Source: Azorinus chamasolen (taxonomy: Eukaryota; Mollusca; Bivalvia; Cardiida; Solecurtidae). From it: a stretch of 64,000 nucleotides of DNA. The DNA is taken from positions 57,622,453 to 57,686,452 of the forward strand of contig OY755239.1 in NCBI GenBank assembly GCA_963576725.1. Reading direction: 5' to 3'. Of this stretch, positions 50,218-60,884 are shown in pieces. Under the pieces are notes generated by a model. The model searched no databases. It was given only the letters and a program-made list of their open reading frames with translations, and had not been told where the DNA came from. Position 1 is the first letter of the stretch; every line of letters starts with the position of its first letter. Position numbers and translations under genes: made by a program.

Positions 50218-50553
50218 ATCGTTACCTTTTCTCTTATATACACGCCCTTTGGCGCATTTGTATCCAGAGTAGACTCAGATCACACGGTCCCTGTAGGAGC
50301 TGATTCTCATATAAAGATCTGGATCCATGCTTATAAAACGTTTAGTTGAGTCTCAGTTCGTTCTCAAGTTTTTGATTGGTCAGATTTGAGCCTTTGGCTC
50401 AAATCTGACCAATCAAAAGCTTGAGAACTCAAATCTGACCAATCAAAAGCTTGAGAACGAAACTCAGACTCAACTAAAAGCTTTATAAGCATGGACCCAG
50501 ATTCTACAGATGCTTGCTAAAAGTTCTCTTGTTCATGATGGTATTATAACATG
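50218..50553 (-). mobile_element. Family B carrying foldback J
   Basis: TACCTTTTCTCTTATATACACG start and AGTAGACTCAGATCACACGG. The J insert follows, then AGATTCTACAGATGCTTGC and TATTATAACATGAAC. The right end is missing. Confidence 0.6.
50326..50493. repeat. Foldback family J, copy 3
   Basis: CATGCTTATAAAACGTTTAG and its inverse at the ends. The right arm contains two tandem copies of a unit with CAAATCTGACCAATCAAAAG (50398-50456); the left arm has one. Stems extend outward as AGATCTGGATC / GACCCAGATT. Confidence 0.8.
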
Positions 50554-50561
50554 AACAGTTG

Positions 50562-50808
50562 ATCATTTCCCCTGATGAATATTCCTGTCGGAAACAATGA
50601 CGTCATGGATATTAATAAGATTATTTTTTATAATGGCATGTGGACACAGAACATTTTACCTCAGGCAGAAGCTGTAGAATCAGATCTATATTACACCATA
50701 AGCAAACAGAGCAAACCCTGATCAGACGGCTCCTATTGGGGCCGTCTGATCTGGGTCTACTCTGTTTGCAGATGCGTCAAAATGCGCTTACAAATGGCAA
50801 ATGGTTAA
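50562..50808 (+). mobile_element. MITE family B, near-intact
   Basis: ATTTCCCCTGATGAATATTCC start, GAAGCTGTAGAATCAGATC, palindrome around CGGCTCCTATTGGGGCCG, GGCAAATGGTTAA end. Confidence 0.83.
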
Positions 50809-50832
50809 TTAATATTTATATGATATTCTTTC

Positions 50833-50915
50833 TATTCGATCAAGCTTTTAAGAAACCATTAACCAAGCGACAAACACCTGGGATCCTGGTGAGATTTCGA
50901 GTTAATGCAAATACA
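50833..50915 (-). mobile_element. Family H fragment
   Basis: TTCGATCAAGCTTTTAAGAAACC and ACACCTGGGATCCTGGTGAGA. Confidence 0.5.
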
Positions 50916-51346
50916 GTAATGATGATTGGAAATATTTCTTACCATACACTGTTATACCCCCACCACCACACACATATTCAACCTATATGACTATATGATA
51001 AATGACTGAAGCACATAATCTACCTATCTCAATCCCAAGTGACATATTATGTTCTTGACGAAATAGGAAACTATTCTTTTTTGTGTCACCTCTCAGTTTA
51101 TTGCTGTCCCATTGCAGACGATATGACACCATTCAGAAAACAGTTTTAAATTTTATCGCTCTTTTACGTTTGAAGAGAAATGTAATTTTCAAAAGTGTTG
51201 TAAGCTTCTGTAATTTAGGTTCAATAGTGATGAGTATGTCTGGCTTCAAACAAAAAAGAAATAAAATCAGAATCAGAATTTTTCCCCGCATACGATTGAA
51301 TGTAGAAAACATACGCAATTACAAATACGCTGTTGAACTTAATATA
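50916..51346. other. No recognisable feature
   Basis: Overlapping open frames on both strands (51083-51352, 51133-51318) show no domain. Confidence 0.35.
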
Positions 51347-51412
51347 CAGTAATACCTTAATAAAAGGAACACTTTATAAACTAAGATAGTACCTTTACAA
51401 GAAAGTGGTTGC

Positions 51413-51645
51413 TTAACCCTTTTTATCATATACAAGCATTTCCCAGGCATTTGCAAACAGAGTAGACCCAGTAGCTCCCATGGGAGCCGTCTAATCAGAA
51501 TCAGCTCTGTTTGATAATTGAATTCGATAGATCTGTTTCTTTACTTTCTCAAGGCTACAATGTTCTGCCTTCCATTTGTCATTGTAACGTGAATATTTAG
51601 TAGGTACTGAAATTTGTGACAGATGTAGAACAGGGAAAGAATTAA
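51413..51645 (-). mobile_element. MITE family B, a subtype (nested in C2)
   Basis: TTAA at both ends. It entered the TTAA of the arm GCTTAATGCAGG. Core around GCTCCCATGGGAGC, shortened on one side. Confidence 0.88.
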
Positions 51646-51728
51646 TGCAGGATGAATGTGATGCAGAAAGCCACTACAGTAGCTTTCTGCACTACGTTCG
51701 TCCTGCATTAAGCTATTGTCTGCAATTA

Positions 51729-51957
51729 TTAACTCATTCCCTCCTGAACTATATTAGACCCAGTCTCTTTGAATAAAACTACCCAAAAGAAGTATTTACT
51801 ACAGAAAAGGAAACATTTATAATTGTGTAGTTTTGAAACCATAGTGATAAATAGAGCATTTGCTCCTATAGAGCAAATACTCTATTTATCACAATATTTT
51901 CAACAAAATGACTTTTACAGAGACGTCAAAATGTGTCAGTAGGAGGGAATGGGTTAA
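51729..51957 (-). mobile_element. MITE family E, copy 9
   Basis: TTAA at both ends (51729, 51954). GAAACCATAGTGATAAATAG hairpin around TTGCTCCTATAGAGCAA (one base lost), TAGGAGGGAATGGGTTAA end. Confidence 0.9.
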
Positions 51958-52135
51958 TTGCCATACTTAGACATGTTAAAGGCGGTTGCGGTCAATGGGC
52001 TTTACCCATATTCACATAATACTGAGTACAATACAAAATTATACATTGTAAAATGTTATGAAATCAATTACAAGTGTGATGAAAGCAGATGCCACTGGTT
52101 GACTTCAAATATAAGTATAGTTTTACAGTAAAAGC

Positions 52136-52559
52136 TCTTTAAACCAGAATTTTAATAAAGACATATTGAGTTATTTCAGGCAGGTGGCTGCTAAATGTAG
52201 GATGAAAGTCGTGCAGAAAAACTCCTGTGAAACTTTCTGCATAGCGTTCAACAGATATCCAGCTGTCACCCGTCTTAACCCTTTCACCGCCAATGTCGCA
52301 AATATGCACCACGACAAATAGTGCAGTCCCAGATCAAGGCGGCGTCTGACCAGGGACTTCACTTTTTATCTCAAACTCTAGTCCTATACATGTGCTTTAT
52401 TCCTTTGAAATTTGCATTTACTTATTTCATTTCCTTATTTTACCGAATTATTTAACAAAATTTACTTGCAGACGACAATTAGAAAGTTGGCGCCATAAGG
52501 GTTAAGGGCTAGCACTGATACTAATTAATTTGATCGTCTCGGATGGAGGTGTTTTACTG
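52136..52559. mobile_element. C3 MITE carrying nested G
   Basis: CAGTAAAAGCTCTTTAAACC left end and GGATGGAGGTGTTTTACTG right end, with TA on both sides. The right palindrome arm (CAGCTGTCACCCGTC) is interrupted by G copy 4. Confidence 0.8.
52275..52505 (+). mobile_element. MITE family G, copy 4 (nested in C3)
   Basis: TTAA at 52275-52278 and 52502-52505. Starts TTAACCCTTTCACCGCCAAT and ends GGCGCCATAAGGGTTAA. Core partly deleted (GATCAAGGCGGCGTCTGACC). Confidence 0.9.
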
Positions 52560-52721
52560 TATCAAGCAAGTTGTATGGTGCAGCTGTTCCCATATTATTT
52601 GCAATGCAATTATTAATTATATACACTAGTATATACAAAATAAAATACGTTTTTTATTTGATCGTATAATTTTCAAGTGAGAACAAATTAAACAACAAAC
52701 GTGTTGAAGAGGTTACATGTT

Positions 52722-52889
52722 AAACATTTACTCCAATAAATACGCCTTTCTGTGCCTTTGTAAACAGAGTAGACCCAGGTCAGCTGGAATCTGTAGGAGT
52801 TCCCGTGTTTATGAGCTAATATAATAATTAATCTAACTGATATTCATGGGGTAATTATTTTTTACATGCACAATCATTTTAAAGGGTTA
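52722..52889 (-). mobile_element. Family B (c subtype), deleted
   Basis: TTTACTCCAATAAATACGCC start, AAACAGAGTAGACCCAGGTC and a TTTTAAAGGGTTAA end. Confidence 0.6.
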
Positions 52890-52896
52890 ATCACTT

Positions 52897-53210
52897 TACC
52901 CATTAAATGTGCTGATGTTTAATAGAACACACGTGTATATATGATGTCTATTTCAACTTTGACATTTTCAATGTTGAAGTTACTTCTGATTTTTCCAGTC
53001 CTTTGAGAAAGTATTGAATGAGTGTCGAAAAATTGACTCTTGAAGGAAGCTAATCCGAGTAATACGACATCTCATTAGGATTAAAGCTGTTTGACGTTCG
53101 GTCAGTAGCTGCTCAATAGTTTGATCAAATCAGATCAGATCAAATCAGTAGTCAAAATTGCACGAGATCCATATTTGAGTAAACACGACTTTTCAAAGCG
53201 GGGTAAGAGA
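52897..53210. mobile_element. Family H, long two-armed copy
   Basis: The left arm (AACTTTGACATTTTC, CCTTTGAGAAAGTATTGAATG) is an inverted version of the right arm (GTCAGTAGCTGCTCAATAG, GTCAAAATTGCACGAG). Between them lie AGTAATACGACATCTC and AGGATTAAAGCTGTTTG. A short GATCAAATCAGATCA repeat lies at 53121-53145. Confidence 0.65.
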
Positions 53211-53867
53211 ACATGGCACGGACGATAATACATGCACGTGTATATATGCAGGCATTGGCGCAGTAACTCCATGGAAACACGTTTAAAGGTATGCTAATTG
53301 TCTCCAATGCAGCTGCCATCTTTAGAACTATGCTACCATCATCCGTAATTACTTGCAAATTGTTATTCCGGTGTACACATGATTTGATCTTTACCTATTA
53401 CATATTACGCATGGGAAATCCAGTTGACACACACAATCTTCTAATCTTAATACAAGTAAAACATGTAAAACATATGAAGTTTGTCATATTCAGTCTCGGT
53501 ATCTGTTCTAATCAGATGACAGCATCAGCCAAATAAAGACGATTGATGATTCACAAGCTGATATAGACATATGATCTACAGCATCAATCATGTCATGTAA
53601 CAATATATATTCCCAACGATATCCGAGTTTGCAATATCTTGGAAATGTGGTGATTTAGCGTTTGATATTTTCTTTGTCTAGACAAAGAAAGAGGTCTACA
53701 CATATTACTGCCATTTACCAGAAGACCTGATAACTTATTTAATCGAAATGATCAGTCAACATGACGAAAGAGCTCTACAGTAAGTTTGTTTTAATCTCAT
53801 ATTTTCTTATATCGTAATGCAGTAGAAGCTCTCTTAATCCATACCCCGCTGTGAAAACAATATATAC
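53211..53867. other. No recognisable feature
   Basis: Unique sequence. Antisense open frames at 53152-53536 are without domains. Confidence 0.35.
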
Positions 53868-54071
53868 AGTAAAACCCCTCTAATGCGACCACCAAAATTG
53901 GGCATAAGTCTGGGTGGTAGAGGAAGGTGGTAACTTAATACAGGACGAAAGTTATGCAGAAAGCTCCTATAGGAGCTTTCTGCATAACGTTTGTCCTGCA
54001 TTAAGCAACCATCTGCTTATAAAGGCAGAAATGATTATTCAAGAAGTGGTCGCATTAGAAGTGTTATACCG
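53868..54071. mobile_element. MITE family C2, near-intact
   Basis: TA then CAGTAAAACCCCTCTAATGC. Palindrome around AGCTCCTATAGGAGCT; right end diverged (GTGTTATACCG before TA). Confidence 0.85.
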
Positions 54072-54147
54072 TATTTCTGCTCAAAATTTGAATCCAAGCT
54101 ATTGACAAATGCGGTTGAGTTCTCGGATAGGCGGATAAGGATAAAGA

Positions 54148-54675
54148 TTAACCCGTCCCCCATATAAACGCATTTTCGCATACAGTTGAACTTCGATAAC
54201 TCGAACTTCAAGGGACCATACAAATTAGTTCGAGATATGAGAAGTTCGAGTCCCCGATATATGAACAATTTATCAAGGCCACAGCTTAGTACAGGTCTAA
54301 AGTAATGCTGAAAGCTCCTGTAGGAGCTTTCAGCGTTACTTTAGACCGGTATTAAGCTGTCATATGTGTTTCTAGATATCTGTAGCGATACAGTTTAGAG
54401 CAATTGTGTATTGTAAGTTTTGGAAGGACTGAATTTCGAGTTATCCGAGTTCGAGATATCGAAGTTCAACAGTATTTGCTGATTCGACCCAGGCCAAAGG
54501 CACCTAAAGGAGCTGTGTGATCAAGGTCTACTCTGTTGACTTACGGTGGTGTAATATAGATCATCAAAGTATACAGTTCCTGACTATACCAAAATGTCAT
54601 ATGTTAATATGCAAACAATATTAAATTAATGATGTCATGATTCTTTACGTGAATATTAAACAGGGAAAGGGTTAA
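54148..54675 (-). mobile_element. Family B split by C5
   Basis: TTAACCCGTCCCCCATATAAAC start, interrupted after CATTTTCGCA. It resumes TTTGCTGATTCGACCCAGG and ends AAACAGGGAAAGGGTTAA. Confidence 0.83.
54183..54472. mobile_element. MITE family C5, copy 1 (nested in B)
   Basis: TA on both sides. C5 ends are CAGTTGAACTTCGATAACTC / GATATCGAAGTTCAACAG. The inner palindrome has ACAGCTTAGTACAGGTCTAA, then GTAATGCTGAAAGCTCC around AGCTCCTGTAGGAGCT. CAGTTGAACTTC ends are typical of pogo/Tigger elements. Confidence 0.9.
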
Positions 54676-55221
54676 CCAGTGTTCTAAGAATTTATTGATT
54701 AAGTTATAAAGTTTCCTTGGGAGAATGTAAGAAAATTCATTCAATTATAAAATTCCACGCATGTTATGCTAAAAACGGTAATTTCAATAAGAATTTTATT
54801 CCATTTAATTTGGATCTGAGTATAAGTTTGTGTGCAATAACATACACAACATGACACCATGTTTTATTTGTAAATGCATGTATATTACAAAGCAATAGTT
54901 TCGTAAGCATGTTTGTATCATGTAAATCAAAGTCTCATCTGGATCCAAACTGTTGTCAAAGGTACATGTAATCACAGATTCGCCCACTATACACCAAGCC
55001 CTGTGAGTGGCTTTCAGGCAACTTTGGCGATACCAGAATTAAATATTCCGCAATATCCTCGCGGGGGTGTTACTGTTCAATAAATAATGATGTATCAGAT
55101 TACCCTGTAAACACACGTGTATTGTTACAGAAAAAATATTAATTTTAATTTCTTTAACCAATAATTTTCAAAGCAAATCTGCCAAACTGAAATGTTGACT
55201 TTGTCGTTTATCTTTCTTAAA
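54676..55221. other. Mostly unassigned, with an F core fragment
   Basis: AAAGTCTCATCTGGATCCAAACTG (54931) plus AATCACAGATTCGCCC is a family F right part. The remainder is unique. Confidence 0.4.
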
Positions 55222-55428
55222 CAGTCAGGCCCCCTCTAATGCGACCACTTTATGAATGAAAATAGAATGTTTTTAAAAGCAGGTGGTTGCTTGATGCAGG
55301 ACGAATGTTATGCCGAAAGCTCCTGCAGGAGCTTTCGGCATAACATTCGTCCTGCATGAAGCTACCACATGCATTTAAGACTCGGAATTATATCTCTATT
55401 TAGTGGTCGCATTAGAAGGGTTTTACTG
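55222..55428. mobile_element. MITE family C2, near-intact
   Basis: CAGTCAGGCCCCCTCTAATG start, GAAGGGTTTTACTG end before TA. The palindrome around AAGCTCCTGCAGGAGCTT is perfect for over 40 bp per arm. Its centre is identical to that of family A. Confidence 0.9.
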
Positions 55429-55462
55429 TATCTTTAGAACGTTTGATCATTGGATCCAAGAG

Positions 55463-55623
55463 CCAACCCTGATCCTGCTGACCGCGGCCTGGCTCGCATT
55501 TGCAAACAGCTTGGATAAGACAACGAGTAACCCGACGTCTTAATTAAAATTTTATCAATAGTTTCTCAAAAGCTTAATAGACTCGGTAGTTGTCAACTTT
55601 GTTTTAAGCGGGATAAAAGTCAA
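55463..55623 (+). mobile_element. Family H, diverged
   Basis: CCGCGGCCTGGCTCGCATTTG, AAACAGCTTGGATAAGACAACG and ATCAATAGTTTCTCAAAAGC, with a TAAGCGGGATAAAAG end. Confidence 0.65.
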
Positions 55624-55690
55624 TACAATTTAGAACTGTGAAGGGAGGTAATTTGAATTACCCCGTCGCCAACGTACCAGTAAATTAGTG

Positions 55691-56010
55691 GTGTGCCGTG
55701 GTCTAGTGGTAACGCGTTTGACTACCAATCCGAAGGCCCGGGGTTCAAATCCCGGTCCCTCGCGGAAATATCAGAGACGCTTTTCAGTGTATCCCACCCA
55801 CACATCCTCTCCACCTAGGGGTTAACATGGGTATCTGTGAGGGTCACTAGCCGGCACTACGGCTGCATGATTGCGCCATATGTTAGCAGTGCTCAATATT
55901 GTAGGCGAATGACTCATTGACCAGGGGAGTAAATGTACAGTCGGCTGAGCGGTCCTTCGGACTGAAAGTAGACCATAACTAGGTACTTTTGATTTGGCGA
56001 AGGGTTTGTA
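55691..56010 (+). mobile_element. tRNA-derived SINE, second family
   Basis: Head with an A box TGGTCTAGTGG (55699-55709) and a B box GGTTCAAATCC (55742-55752), both matching the pol III consensus. The anticodon-position triplet reads ACC. The acceptor and T stems are mismatched, so this is a tRNA-like SINE head and not a functional tRNA. The body has CACCTAGGGGTTAACATGG and GGTCCTTCGGACTGAAAG. The 3' limit is uncertain. Confidence 0.75.
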
Positions 56011-56249
56011 TGGAAAAATGTAATTGAAATCCTTACTGGACTTGCGTTGTGTATATGCATTGGTTTATCCAAATTTTAGAAGTGTGCATTTGCAGTATAT
56101 ACCCTTACTTGAAATCCTTTTCTAAGAATGGAAATAGCTCTTACCCTGTATGTTGCCAACATGGTTGGCTAAGCGATGCAATTTATCGTCTTCTAAATTG
56201 CAATCAAATCATTGATAATAACACGTTTCCTCTATATCTTAATACTGTA

Positions 56250-56745
56250 CCACATTAATATTCATGTAAGAAATAATGCCATCATATGAATTATACGAGT
56301 TTTATAATGATATTACGTTGAGCATGTCAGCAACTGAAGCATCCGATCTACAATGTACAGTGAACCCTATTTACAATGGAGGTGTTTGTTTCCAGACATC
56401 ATTTTGCTGGTATAACGAGGTTGCCGTTATAACGAGTTTAAATATGAGAGGAACCATATGACCAGTTTTAATCTAGTACCATCATCGATCGCTTAATGCA
56501 GAACACAAGAAATGCAAAAAGCTCCCTTTTGGAGTTTTTTGTCCTTCTTGTGTTCTGCATTAAGCGATCGCCTGTGTTATTAGCATTGTACCTATTTATT
56601 CATTGGTTGTTTCAAAGAGAATTAACGGAAATTTTGTGTCAATGTATACTGCCGTTATAACGAGCGTGTCATTGTAACGAATGCCGGTATAATGAGGGTT
56701 TACTGTATATAATTTCAAAAGCAAACACAGCAGACTTTGATCGGA
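56250..56745 (+). mobile_element. Family B split by C4
   Basis: ATTCATGTAAGAAATAATGCC and CTGAAGCATCCGATCTACAATG before the C4; ATTTCAAAAGCAAACACAGCAG after it. The hairpin and right end are lost. Confidence 0.65.
56358..56705. mobile_element. MITE family C4, copy 1 (nested in B)
   Basis: TA on both sides. Ends CAGTGAACCCTATTTACAAT and ATAATGAGGGTTTACTG. There are secondary terminal-like repeats (GGTATAACGAGGTTGCCGTT) and an inner palindrome GATCGCTTAATGCAGAACAC, then AAAGCTCC around a TTTTGG centre. About 348 bp. Confidence 0.88.
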
Positions 56746-56964
56746 CAAAGATTGGTAAGAGAACAAAGATTAGTGTGGGTTTTGTAACATCGGTCGTTAT
56801 ATCAGATTGTATATTTAATATTGTGACTGTGTGTATAGTCTAAAGACAACATTTCAATTATAAATTGTAGACTTTGAAGATTGAGCATTTTGAATTGAAT
56901 CAAATGTACTGACATTTTCACACAGCGACCAACATCTGTAAATAGATACGTGTAACTGTTCGTC

Positions 56965-57129
56965 GTGAACAAAACCTTTGCTCCATGAATATTCGTGTAA
57001 GAATTAACGGCATCATGAATCGGATATGAACATATGAATATTTGGCCACAATGGAGCAGCCTGATACATGTATGTATCTACTCTGATTGAAAAGGCGTAG
57101 TAAAGCGTGTTTATGGAGTAAAGGGTTAA
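56965..57129 (+). mobile_element. Family B (c subtype), deleted
   Basis: TTTGCTCCATGAATATTCGTG start, AATTAACGGCATCATGAAT, and a GGAGTAAAGGGTTAA end. Confidence 0.6.
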
Positions 57130-57406
57130 TTTATAAAATTCCTTATAATTATGAGTACACTCCTAACTGGTTATGAAGCTTACCATTTTATTCTAAAAAA
57201 TCTTTGTAAATCAGTTCAAATAATTTCCATGGTTATCCGTATCAAATGAAAATATATAATCGCGGTTGCGTGTATGCGTACGAAACGTTCGATGGTACAG
57301 AAAACTTCGACTCCTTAGAATTGAAAAAAAAACCCAACACACTATTTTACTAGACATAGTTTTTAGAATAATTACTATTCAGTCTAATATTAGTTAACAT
57401 TGATAT

Positions 57407-57656
57407 TTTATCCCTTTCTCTGTTCTGCATTTAGGCGAAATTTCAATATCTACTGAATATTCATTAACGAAATAGTTATAAAGAAATATGGCAGGTGACT
57501 CATTGTATACATTTTAGAAAGCAAAGAAACACATCTATCAAATTATATTAGCAAACAGAGAAGAACCTGATCAGACGGCTCCTCTAGGAGCCGTCTGATC
57601 TGTGTCTACTCTATTTGCAAATGCGTGAAAACTCGTTTATATGAGGGAAAGGGTTA
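57407..57656 (+). mobile_element. MITE family B, a subtype, near-intact
   Basis: ATCCCTTTCTCTGTTCTGC start, GGCAGGTGACTCATTGTA, perfect palindrome around CGGCTCCTCTAGGAGCCG, GAGGGAAAGGGTTAA end. Confidence 0.85.
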
Positions 57657-57792
57657 AAGTCTTGAAATGATATTATCGAACTATGAGTAACAAACATTTA
57701 GTTAACAAAAGCAACGACTAATTCATTTCGTTACAATATTCTGTTGCTTGAATATTGTGAATGAGCAAAATATAAGACAAATAGCAGCTCAT

Positions 57793-58037
57793 TTAACACT
57801 TTACTCCATGAATATTCATGTAAGAAATAATGACATCATGGATATTAAGAAGATGCATTTTCTTAATAGTTTATTAACACATCAAATGTTGGCCATGACA
57901 GAAAGTGTAGCATTAGATCTATAATATTTCATTACCAAACAGAGCGGACACTGATCAGACGACTCCTGTAGGAGTCAATTCTTGGTCTACTCTGTTTGCA
58001 AAGGCGTAGAAAGACGTATTTATGGAGTAAAGGGTAA
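57793..58037 (+). mobile_element. MITE family B, c subtype
   Basis: TTAACACTTTACTCCATGAA start, GAAATAATGACATCATGGAT, core GAGCGGACACTGATCAGACG shortened, GGAGTAAAGGGTAA end. Confidence 0.78.
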
Positions 58038-58214
58038 CTTATAGTATGAATTAGTGGGGTACTGTACAATATACACAGTATTTTTAAAATATTTCATATC
58101 ATTTCCTTGAAGAAACTATGTTTTTAAAATGTAATATACAATATGAATGAACAAGTATTTTCCCGCTTAGGTTTCGTTTATATATTGCTGATAACTATTT
58201 TTATATGTATGTTA

Positions 58215-58345
58215 TACAGGTAGCAGCTTATTGCAGATTGAAAGTCATGCCAAATGCTCCCAGTGTGTTTCCTGCATGACCTACAATCTGAATTAAGCAG
58301 CCGCCTGCCTGAACCGTTTTCAATACTTCTTTACTAAAGGGTTTT
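58215..58345. mobile_element. C3-like MITE, partial
   Basis: AGCAGCTTATTGCAGATTGAA, GCTCCCAGTGTG centre, AATTAAGCAGCCGCCTGCC. Terminal sequence lost. Confidence 0.55.
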
Positions 58346-58961
58346 AAAGTTCAGTTTATAAAGATTGTACTTTTCTAAATTCATTTACGTAAAGGCATGT
58401 CCGTTTGCCTACAGACATATCCAATTATGGTTAACGTAAGTCATGGGTTAACAACATTTGATTTTTCACATGCATTTCAAAGTAGTTTGTATGGCTTGTT
58501 AGCTTTCAATTCAAAACTTGAACTCGACGGATTCATTAAGTCTCTGTGTGCCATATTTTAAGTACAACCAATGGGCATTGGTTTAATTATTAAAAACAAT
58601 ATCATAAATTATATCTTACAATATTCTTTTAGTTGTACGGTGTAGTGTTTTTGAATTATTCATGCTATTACAAAGGCTGACATATATACATTGAAACAAA
58701 GGTGCGCTTGAAACGTTATTTTATGAAAAATGCCGTTTCCTATCTGTCAAATTGCGTTAGGTGAAATGAGGCATATTGTTGAATGGCGTATTCCTCCCTA
58801 AACATTTAAACACAAAGGTCTACCAAAAGGGCAATGGGTCCTTTTAGTAGGATTACCATGTTATTCCTTTGGTGTTTCACTGAGAGTTTTCTGTTTCGTG
58901 TAATTGGTTCGATATTCAAAGAAGGATACATCCGTCTCCTTAAACTTTAAACATGCATTCA
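58346..58961. other. No recognisable feature
   Basis: Unique AT-rich sequence. Confidence 0.35.
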
Positions 58962-59035
58962 GTAAAAACTCGATAGTTCGAAGTTTAAGTAATGAAGAAT
59001 TGAGGATATTTTGACAAGTGGCTGCTTATGGATAA
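58962..59035 (+). mobile_element. C5 left-end fragment
   Basis: CAGTAAAAACTCGATAGTTCG, AAGTTTAAG and AAGTGGCTGCTTA. It is followed by three spaced TTGTTAACSTTCTG-like units (59036-59105). Confidence 0.45.
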
Positions 59036-59105
59036 TTGTTAACGTTCTGAACATATGGGAGAATTGTTAACCTTCTGCAAATAAGGGAGAAGTAATAACC
59101 TTTTC

Positions 59106-59944
59106 CAAATAACCACACCTATGCATTTCTTATTCTTTTATGAAATACGCATGTAAATTTTTACCCGTGACACAAACAAATAGCTATGTTTACATCATGT
59201 ATACACATGCAAATTGCAATTATTCTATTTCCGTAAAATACGTAAATGGATTTATTTACAAAACAAATACCCAGACTTGTGACATTTTACCACAGACCGG
59301 CGTGCCGGATATCACATTATCATTTATTGGAAACGGATTTGTCATGCTCTCCCAAATATCAAAGGAATCAATCTTACTGGCCTGTCACAGATGTCAACCG
59401 ATCTCACAGGAAACAATAAATAGTTTAAATATCTTAACATCTGCGAGGTTACTGTATTAGAACAAGTAGTCTTTAGTATCATACTTAAGTATTAACACGA
59501 CTGCATTTTTTAAGAAAACACATTAGTGTAGATACAGTGTCAGAAGTGTCTTTACTCATTGAATAGATACAAAAAATGTAGATCCAGATCAGAAGTATCT
59601 AAACAGGGCTGGCACTCTGTGTTCACAAATCATTTTCGAAAGGGCATATGTGCAAAAGACATCTTAAAGCAACACCACTGCATGTGTTAATACAGCTTAT
59701 CATAATAATTAATTATAGTTATTCACCCTTAAAATGCGGGAACCAAGTATATAAACATTTGTTAACAGTGTAGACCCTGACCAAATGGCTCCTTAGTGGG
59801 TACAATTTGCTTCAGTGATAAATTGTGATACAATTTCACTTTGTTTTATATACAATTGATACAATCTAACTGAGCTAATATTCAGAAAGTTGAAATATTC
59901 AACAGATTAAGAGTTAAATTAAATACATATTTGGACACGTACAC
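59106..59944. other. No gene; two weak hairpin remnants
   Basis: An open frame (59140-59460) has no recognisable domain. ATGTAGATCCAGATCAGAAG (59577) and AACAGTGTAGACCCTGACC (59765) are one-armed remnants of B/I-type cores. Confidence 0.35.
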
Positions 59945-60315
59945 TTAAGAGGAAGTCCCTACAACGAACGCATAGTTTCGATAATATCTTAAATCTTGGC
60001 ATTTGTTATAGTCAATCATTATTATGAAGATTATCAATTTGAACTTATATCGAAAAATGTCCCTGTGATACAAAGTAAACCGTTTTCATCGACATTTATA
60101 AGTTTTGTTCTACAACAAAATATTACCAGCGTTGGTCGAATAGTTAACCACACAAAAACGCAAGCCGAATAAATACTAATACATTGCCGAATAAAACGGT
60201 TCCTTCGATATTAAACACATGAAAGTTGTGACTTCTTCGGTGTTTACTCGACTGGTTTCCTTGTGGTACGCTTCTTTTCAGCATATAAACAAATGGTTTT
60301 ATGTAATTGTTAGGA
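59945..60315 (-). repeat. Dispersed repeat K, copy 2
   Basis: Inverted relative to copy 1 (35396-35745): AAGAGGAAGTCCCTACAACG start and ATGTAATTGTTAGGA end. C5 copy 2 begins 3 bp after it. Confidence 0.8.
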
Positions 60316-60318
60316 ATA

Positions 60319-60605
60319 CAGTTGAACTTCTGTTATCTCGAATTAATTTGTATGGTCTCTTGAAGTTCGAGATATCCTTTCTCAAGTCTACAGCTTAATG
60401 CAGGTCTAAAGTAATGCTAAAACTCCTTTAGGAGATTTCAGCATTACATTCGACCTGCATTAAGCTGTCACGTATGTTTCTGGATATGCGTAGTGATACA
60501 TTTTAGAACAATTCTGTGTTGTAAAAGTTTCGAAGGACCGAACTTTTATTTCGAGTTATCTCGAAGTTCGAATTATCCGAGTTGGAGATATTGAAGTTTC
60601 AACTG
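60319..60605. mobile_element. MITE family C5, copy 2
   Basis: TA then CAGTTGAACTTCTGTTATC. Palindrome AGCTTAATGCAGGTCTAAAG around ACTCCTTTAGGAGA. TTGAAGTTTCAACTG end; right flank CA. Confidence 0.85.
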
Positions 60606-60884
60606 CAAAGGAAAAAGGCATAGCTAGATGTTATAAATCAGAAACAAAGAACCATGTCTGTCACACAACATTATCAGAAAACTACATATACCGCTACCAT
60701 ATACCAGTGTAAGATATAATCTTTATTGTATATTTACAAGTATATATCCTCGAGTGTCTATCTAACATGTACTTATGCTGCCAGAAGATTTTATTTATTA
60801 CTACCGATTTATGATTCCCTATAAATGATTGTTACTTGTAAGATGCAGCTTGTATACAATTTCTTCACCAAGCCAAAAACCCTT

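Larger units (their letters stand above)
51347..52009. mobile_element. C2 MITE carrying two nested MITEs
   Basis: Left end CAGTAATACCTTAATAAAAGG, arm GTGGTTGCT interrupted by B at its TTAA. It resumes TGCAGGATGAATGTGATGCAG through CCTGCATTAAGCTATTGTC, is interrupted by E at TTAA, and ends GGCGGTTGCGGTCAATGGGC. The last segment is weaker. Confidence 0.7.

Noticed and set aside
55691..55765. Functional tRNA gene
   Set aside because: A and B boxes are present, but the acceptor and T stems have several mismatches and a longer SINE-like body follows.
59140..59460. 106-residue open frame as a gene
   Set aside because: No recognisable domain, biased composition or splice signals; consistent with chance in AT-rich DNA.
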